Source of the DNA: Arcicella aurantiaca | GTDB taxonomy: Bacteria; Bacteroidota; Bacteroidia; Cytophagales; Spirosomataceae | NCBI RefSeq assembly: GCF_003148625.1 | Contig: NZ_QGGO01000010.1 | Location: 112,584 to 176,583, forward strand | DNA length: 64,000 nucleotides | Direction: 5' to 3' | Shown: in pieces, positions 47,301-55,985 of the stretch | Numbering within the stretch: position 1 is the first letter of the stretch | How the letters are laid out: each line of letters begins with the position of its first letter | Notes under the pieces: model-generated | Databases searched by the model: none | What the model was told of the DNA's origin: nothing | The model's input: the letters and a program-made list of their open reading frames with translations, nothing else | Made by a program: the position numbers and the translations under genes

Positions 47301-47630
47301 ACGCTCTTAAATCCGGGAACAACCGTTCCGAGAATTGCTTATTCAAGCTACGGAAACAATGGACGTGCTACCGACCAATTTGTTGAAGACGGTTCTTATT
47401 TGCGAGTAAAAAATATTCAATTGACTTATAATGTGCCAAAAGCGTTTTTGAACAAGTATTTACCACTGAACGGTTTGAGAGTTTCGGGCGGTGTGCAAAA
47501 TGCTTTCACTATTACAAAATATAGCGGTTACGACCCAGAAGTTGGTACTTCAGCGGGCGTTCCCGGCTTTGATAATGGTCGTTATCCATCATCAAGAATG
47601 TACACTTTCTCAGCGTCATTCGATTTTTAA
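44334..47630 (+). CDS. SusC/RagA-family TonB-linked outer membrane protein
   Basis: 1098 residues. The signal peptide is WMTFSLICLLFLFQIIETSAQ. A carboxypeptidase-regulatory-like domain (about 60-135: GKIISGQDNQPIPGANVMIKG) comes next, then a plug domain starting SSLDEVVVVGYGSSSKR, which contains the TonB-box region, with the DALQGRAPNVYV and YGSKAANGVIVVTTKKG motifs. The 22-strand beta-barrel ends SSRMYTFSASFDF with the terminal Phe used for outer-membrane assembly. It imports oligosaccharides or similar ligands with SusD as the lid. ATG 44334 or ATG 44373 could be the start; the second gives a more usual signal peptide. susD follows after 32 bp. Confidence 0.95.
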   Translation: MLVKTQQSILTITMQKLLLKKGLPPQVAPSKWMTFSLICLLFLFQIIETSAQKTAGATQKIAGKIISGQDNQPIPGANVMIKGTSSGTTANSAGEYSIEASSNATLLVSSVGYVSQEVKVAGRNKVNVLLQENASSLDEVVVVGYGSSSKRLLSGAQTNIGETELKRTVNTTLDQALQGRAPNVYVASNSGKPGGAAAIYIRGLSTINGNTQPMYVIDGVQIVPQDAPTQGVGSDGQSNVLSSINPDDIESMNVLSGPSAQSIYGSKAANGVIVVTTKKGKAGDAKVNFTSMYNLQGLPNQLPMMNLREYATYSNAWAKAVGSGYNAQFADPSILGEGTNWQAALFKTAAMKKQQLSISGGNEKTTYYISAELMNQEGIAPNSGFDRKSFRVNVESKLRNYLKIGTNLSVSGTAEKLSINEDNIISTAIQQSPNAPVYNPDGSFGGPQDVPLPGSGSTNYSAQITNPVALAYTNTNDFKRITSFGTIYADLTFLKNFTFHGEFNGNFGNDTRAIFRPSYTFGANALTAGARNPISTSERYAGNNYYWSTNQRLNYSKKFLQKHDVNITVGHEAQYGFYEQLSGRVTGFTNNALSELSLGDPKTSLSGSTRDDNSQESYFTRVGYVYDDKYIFQATYRADASSYFGPNNKWGYFPSVSAAWRVTKEPFMQDITAINDLKLRVEMGTTGNQYWGKNTYAPLSTAATQSGQGFLAGKFPNPDIKWENTQTYNIGFDLHALKDRIQIVFDAYLRRTSDLITDLPLPAYAGTSGQGGIGAPVVNIGDMENRGFGFSINTTPIQGKNAGSLTWKSGFNISLDRNKLLKLNTDRAIIDRFPWFSRVISRSIVGQPLFQFYGYKADGLIQNYKDLTTAALPTNVQIAPGQAWVGDVKYVNIDKTEYFDPVLGKNVQVIDDKDRTFIGNPWPKFTFGITNNFSYKGFDLSIFMQGVYGNQIFNQMRFDNSAFRNFIHGAYKEAINFAVPSSNTLTETLTLLNPGTTVPRIAYSSYGNNGRATDQFVEDGSYLRVKNIQLTYNVPKAFLNKYLPLNGLRVSGGVQNAFTITKYSGYDPEVGTSAGVPGFDNGRYPSSRMYTFSASFDF

Positions 47631-47662
47631 TAGTACAAAATCCATTTAAAAATATTTATAAA

Positions 47663-49303
47663 ATGAAAAAATATAACTTCATAAAATTCTTATTTGTCAC
47701 CCTAACTGCATTAGTTGGATTGGCAAGTTGTTCTGAAGAATTCTTAGATACGCCTCCACGAGGAAGCTTAACAGCACCCAATTTCTTTAATACTGATGCC
47801 GAATTATTAGCAGGTACTGCCGCACTTTACAATAAAGTTTGGTTTGGCTCAAACGGACAAGCATTATTGTCTTTCGGAGATGGACGTGCGGGTAACATGA
47901 TTAGTCCGTACAATGGTAACTGGCAACAGTTTTATCAGTTCAATGTTTCCAATACCAACAGTGATTTAAGAGATTCTTGGAACTCGTTTTTTACCATTAT
48001 CGCACAGTCAAACGTGTTGATGTATAACGTAAATACGTATTCAAAAGCAGGGGTTTCGGACGTGGCAAAAAGAAGAGCAATCGGTGAAGCTCGTTATATG
48101 CGTGGTGTGGCGTATTCGTATTTAGTACAAAACTGGGGAGCAGTACCCATTATTACAGATAATTTAAAACAAGGTTCAGACACAACCTTAACTCGTAATA
48201 CCATTGAAACCGTTTGGGAATTTGCCATTCGTGATATGCAGGCAGCAGTTAGATTACTTCCAACTTCAAGTTCTGCGGGGTCTGGACGTTTAAATTCATA
48301 TTCTGCCAAAGGAATGTTAGCCAAGTTTTATCTAACACGTGCTGGACTTGGGTCAAGCAATGGACAAAGAAGCCAAATGTATTTAGATAGTGCCAAATAT
48401 TATGCAAGAGACGTTATCAAAAATGGACCTTTCCAATTAATGCAAAATTATTCAGACTTATTCCTAACGGCAAACAACAATAACCCAGAACAACTATTTG
48501 GTTTACAATGGGTTAGCAATGGCGGATATGGTTCTGGTAATCAATTCCAATCTCAATTTGCAGCCAATAGCCAATTAACGGGTTTCTCTGATGGTTGGGG
48601 AGGTGGCAACGGTGCATCTTATGACTATCTTGTTAACGCTAATCCGTCTGACTCTATTCGTGTAAAAGCTACTTTTATGCTTCCAGGTTATCATTATCCT
48701 GAATTAATTAAAGCAAAAGGTGGATGGAGAGAGCCAATTCCTTCGGATGACAGTTGGGAGAACTTTGCCCATTTCAAAAAATACATTGTAGGAACTCCAG
48801 ACGACAATGGCGGACTCGGACAACAACAAGCTGCTCCAAACAACAGTTATATGCAACGTTTGGCAGACGTCTATTTGATTTATGCCGAAGCCATTTTAGG
48901 AAATAACGCATCAACGTCTGACCCTGAAGCATTACAATATTATAATGCCATTCGTACAAGAGCAGGTTTAGCATCGGTAACTAAATTTAATATTGATGAT
49001 TTATTGCACGAAAGACGCTACGAATTTGCCGTTGAAGGTGACTCTTGGTATGATTTGGTAAGACTTTATTACTACAATCCCCAAAAAGTTATTGACATTA
49101 TCGGCAAACAAATAAGAGGTAATTATGCTATCAGAATTAAAGCGGGAACAGGTACTGCCACTAAAAAACGTGAATATACCTTCATCAGTCGTACGCCAAG
49201 TACGTTCAAATTAATTCCATCAACATTCTATTTACCAATCCCTGATACCGAAACGGCACAAGCTCCAAACTTATTAAAACCACCCGTTCCATATAAGTTT
49301 TAA
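47663..49303 (+). CDS. SusD/RagB-family nutrient-binding lipoprotein
   Basis: A 546-residue surface lipoprotein that caps the SusC barrel. The lipobox is LVGLASC (Cys near residue 23), followed by SEEFLDTPPRGSLTAPNFF, the usual SusD opening. TPR-like helices contain RRAIGEARYMRGVAYSYLVQNWGAVPI, and the C-terminal RagB segment has YLIYAEAILG, YYNAIRTRAGL, LLHERRYEFAVEGDSWYDLVRL and FYLPIPDTE. All are diagnostic. Ligand specificity is unknown. It is translated with susC. Confidence 0.96.
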   Translation: MKKYNFIKFLFVTLTALVGLASCSEEFLDTPPRGSLTAPNFFNTDAELLAGTAALYNKVWFGSNGQALLSFGDGRAGNMISPYNGNWQQFYQFNVSNTNSDLRDSWNSFFTIIAQSNVLMYNVNTYSKAGVSDVAKRRAIGEARYMRGVAYSYLVQNWGAVPIITDNLKQGSDTTLTRNTIETVWEFAIRDMQAAVRLLPTSSSAGSGRLNSYSAKGMLAKFYLTRAGLGSSNGQRSQMYLDSAKYYARDVIKNGPFQLMQNYSDLFLTANNNNPEQLFGLQWVSNGGYGSGNQFQSQFAANSQLTGFSDGWGGGNGASYDYLVNANPSDSIRVKATFMLPGYHYPELIKAKGGWREPIPSDDSWENFAHFKKYIVGTPDDNGGLGQQQAAPNNSYMQRLADVYLIYAEAILGNNASTSDPEALQYYNAIRTRAGLASVTKFNIDDLLHERRYEFAVEGDSWYDLVRLYYYNPQKVIDIIGKQIRGNYAIRIKAGTGTATKKREYTFISRTPSTFKLIPSTFYLPIPDTETAQAPNLLKPPVPYKF

Positions 49304-49374
49304 GTATCAAGAATCTTAAAAAATGATATGAGGTTGTGTCAGAAATGGCACATACTCATTAAACAATTACAAAA

Positions 49375-50523
49375 ATGAAAAAAACAATAGATTTTATATT
49401 TAGTAAACTTACCGCCCTAATGCTTCTGGTTACTTTGGTGAGTGTTACTATGCTTTCATCTTGTATTGAAGACGAAACAGGTATTCCTAAATTTTCTACG
49501 GGTACGCCAAGTATCACAAAAGTTTATTTATTGGATACCATCGCACGATATAAAGACAGTAGTATCGTAGGGGCAGAACCTTATAAATTATTGGTTATCA
49601 ATGGGCAGAATATCGGTGGCGTTGTCAATGCCTATTTCAATGGATACAACAGTGCTTTTAATCCGACTTATAATACCGATACCCATTTGATTATTACATT
49701 ACCTGGAGGAGTTCCAACAGACTCAACTGCTGACAATAAACTTAGATTGGTTACTTCTCATGGTGAAGCGGTTTTCAACTTTAAAGTGATTGCTAAACCT
49801 GCGGTATATTCTACGGATAAAATAACTTTCGGTAGTGACAGAGGTGACATCACTTTAACAGGCAAAAACTTTTCAGACGTTACCAGTGTAGTTTTTTCTA
49901 AAACGACTACTGCTGTAAAAATTATCTCAAAAACGAAGGATAAAGTCGGAAATGAAACCATCGTATTAAGATTTCCTTCGACCAATATTAGCCAAACTAC
50001 TTTAGATATTACCAATTCGAGTGGTGTTGTAACTACGAGAGGATTGGAGTTTGTCAATGCTGATGTTGCATTACAAATATTCACAGAAGATTTTGGGAAA
50101 GATTTTGGCAATAACTCTTGGGGCGACCCTCTCATTGTTAATTCAGACCAAGCTTATGCAGGGAAAAAATCACTTGTTAAAACTTTTGCAGCGGGCAATT
50201 GGCACATGGCGGCATTTAGTAACTGGTGGCCTTCAGTAGAATATTCGGCTGACTATAAATATCTGACATTCGCTATCAAAGGTGGTGAAAACGCCATTTC
50301 ATTCTGGATTCAGTCTGATGCTTCAAAAGTTGGTTTTGGAAACTATTTGGATAAAAACAAAATTGACGTTGCTCCCAAAGTTTGGAATTACTACAAAATT
50401 GCTTTAGCAGACTTAGATTTTTGGTACCCAGGTACTACCCTAAAACAATTTGGGTGGAGACTTAAAGGACCTGACAAAACAGAAACGTTATATTTTGACG
50501 ATGTAATGTTTATTAAAAAGTAG
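49375..50523 (+). CDS. IPT/TIG domain surface glycan-binding lipoprotein (SusE/F position)
   Basis: A 382-residue lipoprotein (lipobox SVTMLSSC). Two IPT/TIG immunoglobulin-like domains (about 45-140 and 140-225: ITKVYLLDTI, DITLTGKNFSDVTSVVF) are followed by a C-terminal jelly-roll, carbohydrate-binding-like domain (about 225-382) rich in tryptophan (SWGDP, NWHMAAFSNWWPSVEY, FWIQSD, DLDFWYPGT). By position (third after susC and susD) and architecture it is a surface glycan-binding protein. A strong terminator follows, so it closes the operon. Confidence 0.85.
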   Translation: MKKTIDFIFSKLTALMLLVTLVSVTMLSSCIEDETGIPKFSTGTPSITKVYLLDTIARYKDSSIVGAEPYKLLVINGQNIGGVVNAYFNGYNSAFNPTYNTDTHLIITLPGGVPTDSTADNKLRLVTSHGEAVFNFKVIAKPAVYSTDKITFGSDRGDITLTGKNFSDVTSVVFSKTTTAVKIISKTKDKVGNETIVLRFPSTNISQTTLDITNSSGVVTTRGLEFVNADVALQIFTEDFGKDFGNNSWGDPLIVNSDQAYAGKKSLVKTFAAGNWHMAAFSNWWPSVEYSADYKYLTFAIKGGENAISFWIQSDASKVGFGNYLDKNKIDVAPKVWNYYKIALADLDFWYPGTTLKQFGWRLKGPDKTETLYFDDVMFIKK

Positions 50524-50603
50524 AATCTCTAACCGCCAAACAAGTGTGTATAATTTGCCTTATACACTTCATACAGGTAGGATGTATTTCCTATCTGTAT
50601 TTT

Positions 50604-50652
50604 AAAAAATATCCCCTCATAAGTGATAAAAACTTATGAGGGGATATTTTTT
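50604..50652 (+). terminator. Strong rho-independent terminator of the susCD operon
   Basis: aaaaaatatcccctcataag (50604-50623, continuing to 50624) pairs perfectly over 21 bp with its complement ending in tttttt (50632-50652); the loop is about 7 nt. Confidence 0.9.
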
Positions 50653-50814
50653 AAACGCCTTATTTCGATATTCTTTTCATAACGAAAACTAAGTAATGGC
50701 ACAAAATAAAATACTATTTTAAAATCCCACAAACCATTGATAATCAAGCTTATGATAATCGTAAATCGTAATTCTTAAATCGTCCTTGTACTTACTCATA
50801 CCCACCAAAACTCA

Positions 50815-52146
50815 CTAATGCCCTCCCCCACTCATGACAACTTCTTGGTCATCAGCAATTTTACCAGATTTCATTAATAAAGTTGCTCCTGCGGCAATTA
50901 ATAATAAAACTCCTGCAAATGTTACCGCCTTACTTGGGTCATTGCCTAAAAAATTCTTTAAAATAAAACCAAATGTTAACGTCTGAATCAACATTGGCAC
51001 AACAATCATCATATTGATAATTCCCATATAAACGCCATACCTTTCTTTTGGAATTGAAGAAACTACCATCAAATAAGGAATCCCCATCATACTTGCCCAA
51101 CCAATCCCAAACCCTGTAATAGCAGGGAAAAGCAAATATTTATTCTCAATTATCGAAAAGGCTACAAAACCCAAACCTGCCAACAATAAACAGAAAGCGT
51201 GTACCAATTTTGGAGAATATTTTTTGGCAAAATAAACCAAACTAAAAGCAACCAAAAACATCACAATATTGTACCAACCATTTACTAAACCAGTCCAACT
51301 TACGGCTTCACTGTATAAATCTGGATTATCTTTGGGGGTAGCATGAAAAACTGTCAAAGCAATACTTTTTGAGGAATTTTGCCAATAACAAAACAACGCA
51401 TACCATTGAAATAAATATACCAAAGCCAATTGCCACATCACTTTTGGCATATCTCTGATGGCAGTAAAAATATCCGTAAATGGTGAAAATACATTGAGTG
51501 GAGAGGCTTTCATTTCGGCTAACTCTTCTTCGCTTGGTGGTATCTCAGGGGTAGTTTTTGTACTCCACCAAATTGAGCCAATCGAACAAACTGCCCCTAA
51601 GAAAAACGACGCATACACCCATGTAGGTAAAGCTCCTGTTTTTCCAATAAAAATTAATGGGAAAATATACAATGAAAGATTGGAAAGCGTTTGTCCTAAA
51701 CCCGTAAAAAAACTCTGAGCCTGAAAACCCGTTGGCTGTTGTGAAGCATCCAATTTATCCGCAATAAAAGCACGATATGGCTCCATAGCAGTATTATTAC
51801 CAACGTCCAAAATCCATAATAAACCCGCAGCCATCCACAAAGAACTACTAAACGGGTAAATAAACAATGCCAAACTACACATTAAAGCACCTACTAAAAA
51901 GAAGGGTTTTCTACGTCCAAAGCGAGGCGACCACGTTTTATCAGACAATGCTCCAATTATTGGTTGTACTAAAAGTCCAGTCATTGGACCTGCCAAATTC
52001 AAGAATGGAATATCATCAGGGTTAGCTCCTAAAAAATCATAAATGGGGTTAACTGCACTTTGCTGGAGTCCGAAACTATATTGAATGCCGAAAAAGCCAA
52101 CATTCATATTAATAATTTGGGAAAAAGTTAAGCGGGGTTTTAACAT
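50815..52146 (-). CDS. SLC45-type MFS sugar transporter
   Basis: A 443-residue, 12-helix major facilitator protein. The opening NVGFFGIQYSFGLQQSAVNPIY, LVQPIIGALSDKTWSPRFGRRKPFFLVG (the RxGRRxP loop between helices 2 and 3) and DVGNNTAMEPYRAFIADKL are features of the SLC45/GPH-like sucrose-maltose transporters. It would move a disaccharide or breakdown product across the inner membrane. It converges with the susCD operon, which suggests it handles the sugar released from the SusCD ligand (inference). It ends VVMSGGGH. Length is normal. Confidence 0.88.
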   Translation of the reverse strand: MLKPRLTFSQIINMNVGFFGIQYSFGLQQSAVNPIYDFLGANPDDIPFLNLAGPMTGLLVQPIIGALSDKTWSPRFGRRKPFFLVGALMCSLALFIYPFSSSLWMAAGLLWILDVGNNTAMEPYRAFIADKLDASQQPTGFQAQSFFTGLGQTLSNLSLYIFPLIFIGKTGALPTWVYASFFLGAVCSIGSIWWSTKTTPEIPPSEEELAEMKASPLNVFSPFTDIFTAIRDMPKVMWQLALVYLFQWYALFCYWQNSSKSIALTVFHATPKDNPDLYSEAVSWTGLVNGWYNIVMFLVAFSLVYFAKKYSPKLVHAFCLLLAGLGFVAFSIIENKYLLFPAITGFGIGWASMMGIPYLMVVSSIPKERYGVYMGIINMMIVVPMLIQTLTFGFILKNFLGNDPSKAVTFAGVLLLIAAGATLLMKSGKIADDQEVVMSGGGH

Positions 52147-52192
52147 AAGTTCTGTATAATAAAAATGGTTAAAATTGATAGAATCTATAAAA

Positions 52193-52352
52193 GAACCTGT
52201 TTAAACTTATTCCTTTCGTTGTAAATCGTTTCATTTGAAGCCTGTGCTTTAAAAATTTATTCAATGTAGCGATGCTATATGTCACAAATTTTTAAAACAC
52301 AATCATAAAATCAATTCAATTCCCATTCAAAACGAAAAGTTTAAACAGGTTC
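52193..52352. repeat. 160-bp near-palindromic element (MITE-like)
   Basis: Terminal arms gaacctgtttaaact (52193-52207) and its complement (52338-52352) are perfect over 15 bp. Inside, tgtgctttaaaaattt pairs with aaatttttaaaacaca near the centre, and cctttcgtt pairs loosely with aacgaaaag. It lies in the 378-bp upstream region shared by the MFS gene (minus) and the Omp85-type gene (plus). Confidence 0.75.
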
Positions 52353-52524
52353 AAGAAAATGGCTAATCTTTCACGATTTCACCTATCTTCTAAATTTAAT
52401 AGCTATCACACAATATTACTCATTTTATTGTCTTTTAAGAAGATTAACTTTAATTTTTCTTCTTAAAAACATTTATCTAAAACCAACTATCAAACCTTAA
52501 AGACGAAATTATTATCTTTGAAGT

Positions 52525-53910
52525 ATGCTACTTTTCGCCTTTCTCTTTTCTTTTTTATTAGATAACAATCCGCTTCCAAAAGCTGATAGCGTACTTATTA
52601 TCAAGCAAATAAATATTTCGGGCAATCAAAAAACAAAAGAAAGTATCATTCTGAGAGAATTGGATTTTGGAACAGGCGATACTATCCTCAAAAGTGAAAT
52701 TGATAAAAAGTTAGACCTGACTCGTCGAAAACTTAACAATACAAACCTCTTCAATTCCGTAGAATTAAAAACGGTTGAAGTTGCTAAAAATCAAATAAGT
52801 ATCGACATCAAACTCATGGAGCAATGGTATATTTTGGGATACCCTGTTTTTCAAATTGTTGATAGAAATTATGCCGAATGGTGGCAAAGAGGAGCAAGTT
52901 TGAGCCGAACAACTTATGGTATTGACCTGCTACATGGAAATTTTAGAGGAAGAGCCGAACGCATAAACCTCCGACTCGAAACAGGTTTTACACAACGTCT
53001 TGAATTGGGTTATCGAATTCCCTATATAAATAAGGCTCAAAAAACGGGAGCTGGTTTTAGTGTTACTTATATTGCCAATAAAAATTTAGCTTTCAAAAGT
53101 TTAAACGATACACTTTATTATTTTAAAAATTTTGAAGAAATCCTTCGGAAACGCCTATCAGCCGCCATTTACCTCCGCAAAAGATACGGATTTTATGATA
53201 CTCATACCTTAGAATTACGCTATAATAACAATTCCATTGCGGATACTATCAGTAACTTGAACCCAAATTATTTTTTAGATAATCGAACAACTCAAAGATA
53301 TTTCCAACTGAGTTATTACTTTAATTATGATTTTCGGGATAATGTCGCTTATCCACTTCGGGGCAATCGCTATGAATTACTTTTAAACAAATCTGGACTT
53401 CTCCCAAATGATGACATCAACCAATTAGAACTTACTGCCGCTTATTCTTTGTACAAACCTATTTCTAAGAAAATTTACTATGGATTGTATTTAAAAGGGA
53501 AAGTGTCCTTCCCTGAGCGTCAACCTTTTATCAATACTCGGGGCTTAGGCTATTTTGGAGATTTAGTAAGAGGTTATGAGTTATATGTTGTAGATGGCAG
53601 TTCCTTTTTGTTGGCAAGAAATAATTTAAAATTTCAATTAATCAATAGTAAAATTCATCTCAAATTTCTTAAAATCAAACAATTCAACACCATTCCTATT
53701 GGGATTTACCCCAATATTTTTATGGATTATGGCTATGTTCAAAACAACTTTGCTACCGAAAATAAAAGCAAATTAGCCAATAGGTTAATTTATGGTGGTG
53801 GCTTCGGACTGGATTTCGTAACCTATTATAATATGGTAATTCGTTTTAGCTACGTACTAAACGACAAAAAAGAAAGAAATTTTGTATTTGGAATTGGAAG
53901 AGAATTTTAA
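52525..53910 (+). CDS. Omp85-superfamily protein with a POTRA domain
   Basis: A 461-residue outer-membrane protein with a signal segment (LLFAFLFSFLLDNNP). One POTRA-like domain (about 25-105: IIKQINISGNQKTKESIILRELDFGTGD ... NLFNSVELKTVEV) is followed by a 16-strand barrel of the bacterial surface antigen type, with FRDNVAYPLRGNRYELLL and LVRGYELYVVDG (the conserved RGY region in the lid loop) and a terminal aromatic residue (GIGREF). It is shorter than BamA, with one POTRA instead of five, so it is a TamA/TPS-like small Omp85 of unknown client. A TATCTTTG box lies only 4 nt before the ATG. Confidence 0.85.
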   Translation: MLLFAFLFSFLLDNNPLPKADSVLIIKQINISGNQKTKESIILRELDFGTGDTILKSEIDKKLDLTRRKLNNTNLFNSVELKTVEVAKNQISIDIKLMEQWYILGYPVFQIVDRNYAEWWQRGASLSRTTYGIDLLHGNFRGRAERINLRLETGFTQRLELGYRIPYINKAQKTGAGFSVTYIANKNLAFKSLNDTLYYFKNFEEILRKRLSAAIYLRKRYGFYDTHTLELRYNNNSIADTISNLNPNYFLDNRTTQRYFQLSYYFNYDFRDNVAYPLRGNRYELLLNKSGLLPNDDINQLELTAAYSLYKPISKKIYYGLYLKGKVSFPERQPFINTRGLGYFGDLVRGYELYVVDGSSFLLARNNLKFQLINSKIHLKFLKIKQFNTIPIGIYPNIFMDYGYVQNNFATENKSKLANRLIYGGGFGLDFVTYYNMVIRFSYVLNDKKERNFVFGIGREF

Positions 53911-53914
53911 AGTG

Positions 53915-54005
53915 GGTCGTAGGTCGTAGGTCGTAGGTCGTAGGTCGTAGGTCGTAGGTCGTAGGTCGTAGGTCGTAGGTCGTAGGTCGTAGGTCGTAGG
54001 TCGTA
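53915..54005. repeat. Heptanucleotide tandem repeat, (GGTCGTA)x13
   Basis: Thirteen perfect copies of ggtcgta (91 bp) begin 4 bp after the Omp85 stop codon. The copy number is probably variable by slippage. On the minus strand the frame would read a repeated RPTTYDL, but it is not a convincing gene. Confidence 0.95.
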
Positions 54006-54071
54006 AAAAAGGCGGTTTCTGCAAATTAAGTTCCCAAAAATCAATAAAAAATATCTTTTTATCAAACCTTT

Positions 54072-54299
54072 CACTCATAAACTCATAAACCCTCACACTC
54101 ATAAACCCTCACACTCATAAACTCATAAACCCTCAACTCATAAACCCTCAACTCATAAACTCATAAACCCTCAACTCATAAACTCATAAACCCTCAACTC
54201 ATAAACTTATAAACCCTCAATTCATAAACTTATAAACCCTCAAATCATAAACTCATAAACCCTCAACTCATAAACTCATAAACCCTCAACTCATAAACT
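54072..54299. repeat. Tandem array of a 23-bp unit (ctcataaactcataaaccct + caa)
   Basis: About ten imperfect copies of a 15- to 23-bp unit made of the words ctcataaa and ccctcaa. Base changes (cttataaac, attcataaac, aatcataaac) occur in the middle copies. The same words form the first 59 bases of the window. It lies between the convergent Omp85-type and LytTR genes. Confidence 0.9.
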
Positions 54300-54497
54300 T
54301 TTCTTGACCCTTATAAAAGACAAAAGGGAACGTTAAAAACATCCCCCTGTGCAAATTAATAGTTCTACACCTATTATCTTAAATATTTTGATTGGTTGGT
54401 CTTAAAAACATGGGGCAATAGAGATTGCCCCCGTTTCCTAAATACCTAACCACTAATTTCTTGTTTATTATTGTTGTTCTTTTACAACGCAATTTAA

Positions 54498-54941
54498 TTA
54501 AAAAACTTGTGAAGTTCCTAAGTAATTCTTAGTTTTTTCTAAAAAAGCTTTTTTCTTTCTTCGTGAAACCGAAATCTTTTTACCATCTTTCAGTTGCACA
54601 AACATTTCTTCTTTAACGTCGAATTGTATTAAATAGTTCAAATTAATTGCAAAAGATTTGTGAACTCTCACGAATAATTCGGCATCTAATTTAGCTAAAA
54701 AATCTTTCATTGTACGTGAAACAAGCAATTTTTTTCCATTATTAAAATAAAACATGGTGTAATTGCTAATTGCTTCAAGATGGCTAATATCTTTCCAAGC
54801 TACTGAAATCGTTTTTTTACAAGAGATAGGTAATGAAATACTTGGTTCTTTTAATAAACGAGTTTCAGTCCCAAAATTATTAAATTCTCTTTTGAAATTT
54901 GCAACTGCAAAAGAGGTTGCGTTTGTTAATGTTGTTACCAT
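54498..54941 (-). CDS. Stand-alone LytTR-domain transcription regulator
   Basis: 147 residues. The C-terminal 95 residues are a LytTR DNA-binding domain: VAWKDISHLEAISNYTMFYF, VSRTMKDFLAKLD, FVRVHKSFAINLNYLIQF and the end KISVSRRKKKAFLEKTK. No receiver domain is attached; the N-terminal 50 residues are unrecognised. LytTR proteins without a receiver can act as simple regulators of cell-surface or polysaccharide genes. The NarL-type regulator gene lies 114 bp upstream on the same strand. Confidence 0.88.
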   Translation of the reverse strand: MVTTLTNATSFAVANFKREFNNFGTETRLLKEPSISLPISCKKTISVAWKDISHLEAISNYTMFYFNNGKKLLVSRTMKDFLAKLDAELFVRVHKSFAINLNYLIQFDVKEEMFVQLKDGKKISVSRRKKKAFLEKTKNYLGTSQVF

Positions 54942-55055
54942 GATAGTTTTAAGTTTAGTTCCATAAATAATATTGTCTCTATCATGTGGTTAGTAAGTGA
55001 TGCAAAGTTGGCAGGTAAAATTTTACTAATCAATCACATGATGATATGATATTTG

Positions 55056-55703
55056 CTAAACTATATTCTCATGAATTGCCTTCGCTACCGCCTCTGTTTG
55101 AGAATGAACGTGCAACTTATCATATATTTTTTTGATATGGGTACGCACGGTATCCATGCTAATTCCACATTTGTCGGCAATCATTTTATAACTATTTCCC
55201 TTCACTAACAAGTTCAATATTTCAGTTTCTCGCTCTGTCAATTTATAGGAAACATTATCTGCTGTTCTTTGCTGAGGTGGCAACATTTGTAAAACTTTTC
55301 GTGCAACGCTTGATGTCATCGGAGCTCCTCCATTATAAGCATCATTAATGGCTTCTAAAAGTCTAACAGGTGGTGTTCTTTTCAAGAGATAACCAACTGC
55401 ACCTGAACATATTGCCTCAAAAATATTTTCATTATCTTCAAATACCGTAAACATCAAAACATTTACTTCTGGAGCTATTTTTTTGATAATTTTCAAGCCT
55501 TTTATGCCATTAGCAACGGGCATATCAATGTCCATCAACACCACATCTGGTCGCAACGCTTCCATTTGTTCTGCTACCTTTTCGCAGTTTACAAAAGCTC
55601 CTATCAACTCAAATCCCATAGAACCTCTTAATAAAACGGAAAGGCTTTCCCGTAAGTCTGGATTATCTTCGTACACTACTATTCTTATTGCTTCAGAAGT
55701 CAT
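55056..55703 (-). CDS. NarL/FixJ-family response regulator
   Basis: A 215-residue two-component regulator. The receiver domain (about 1-120) has VVYEDNPDLRESL for the acidic pocket, the phospho-acceptor Asp in DVVLMDIDMPVANG (about residue 57), and KRTPPVRLLEAI with the conserved Lys. The LuxR-type HTH (about 148-210) reads LTERETEILNLLVKGNSYKM and DTVRTHIKKIYDKLHVHSQTEAV. No histidine kinase gene is adjacent, so the partner is encoded elsewhere. Confidence 0.93.
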   Translation of the reverse strand: MTSEAIRIVVYEDNPDLRESLSVLLRGSMGFELIGAFVNCEKVAEQMEALRPDVVLMDIDMPVANGIKGLKIIKKIAPEVNVLMFTVFEDNENIFEAICSGAVGYLLKRTPPVRLLEAINDAYNGGAPMTSSVARKVLQMLPPQQRTADNVSYKLTERETEILNLLVKGNSYKMIADKCGISMDTVRTHIKKIYDKLHVHSQTEAVAKAIHENIV

Positions 55704-55805
55704 GGATTGAAACAGGGCTTTTAAATATTCACCTACAATATTACAATAAATATTTATCTAACGGTATCACATGATTGGGTGATATTTGATGATTTTTAGC
55801 AGGAA

Positions 55806-55834
55806 TTGGTGTTGTATATTTTTTTGTACCTTTG
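55806..55834 (+). promoter_or_regulatory. Candidate promoter for the lipoprotein gene at 55986
   Basis: TTG at 55806-55808 is followed after 18 nt by TACCTTTG (55827-55834), an exact match to the TAnnTTTG box with plausible spacing. It is oriented towards the gene 150 nt downstream. Confidence 0.45.
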
Positions 55835-55985
55835 TCAACACAAAGAGTGTGTCCGAAATTCGTCATTCATAAGTCGTAAGAAATTTTATCCAATTATATT
55901 TCTCCTTCCGACCTATTCCTTACAGACTTATTGACTCTTAGACAACCTCTTGTTGTTCCCAATTTTAAACTTAACTCAACAATTC

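Noticed and set aside
52513-52520. TATCTTTG box 4 nt before the Omp85-type ATG, suggesting a leaderless mRNA
   Set aside because: No TTG-type -33 box lies at 17-23 nt upstream; too weak to list as a promoter.
53857-54102. Minus-strand frame encoding repeated RPTTYDL
   Set aside because: It exists only because the heptamer array is open in that frame; no start region, signal or homologous look.
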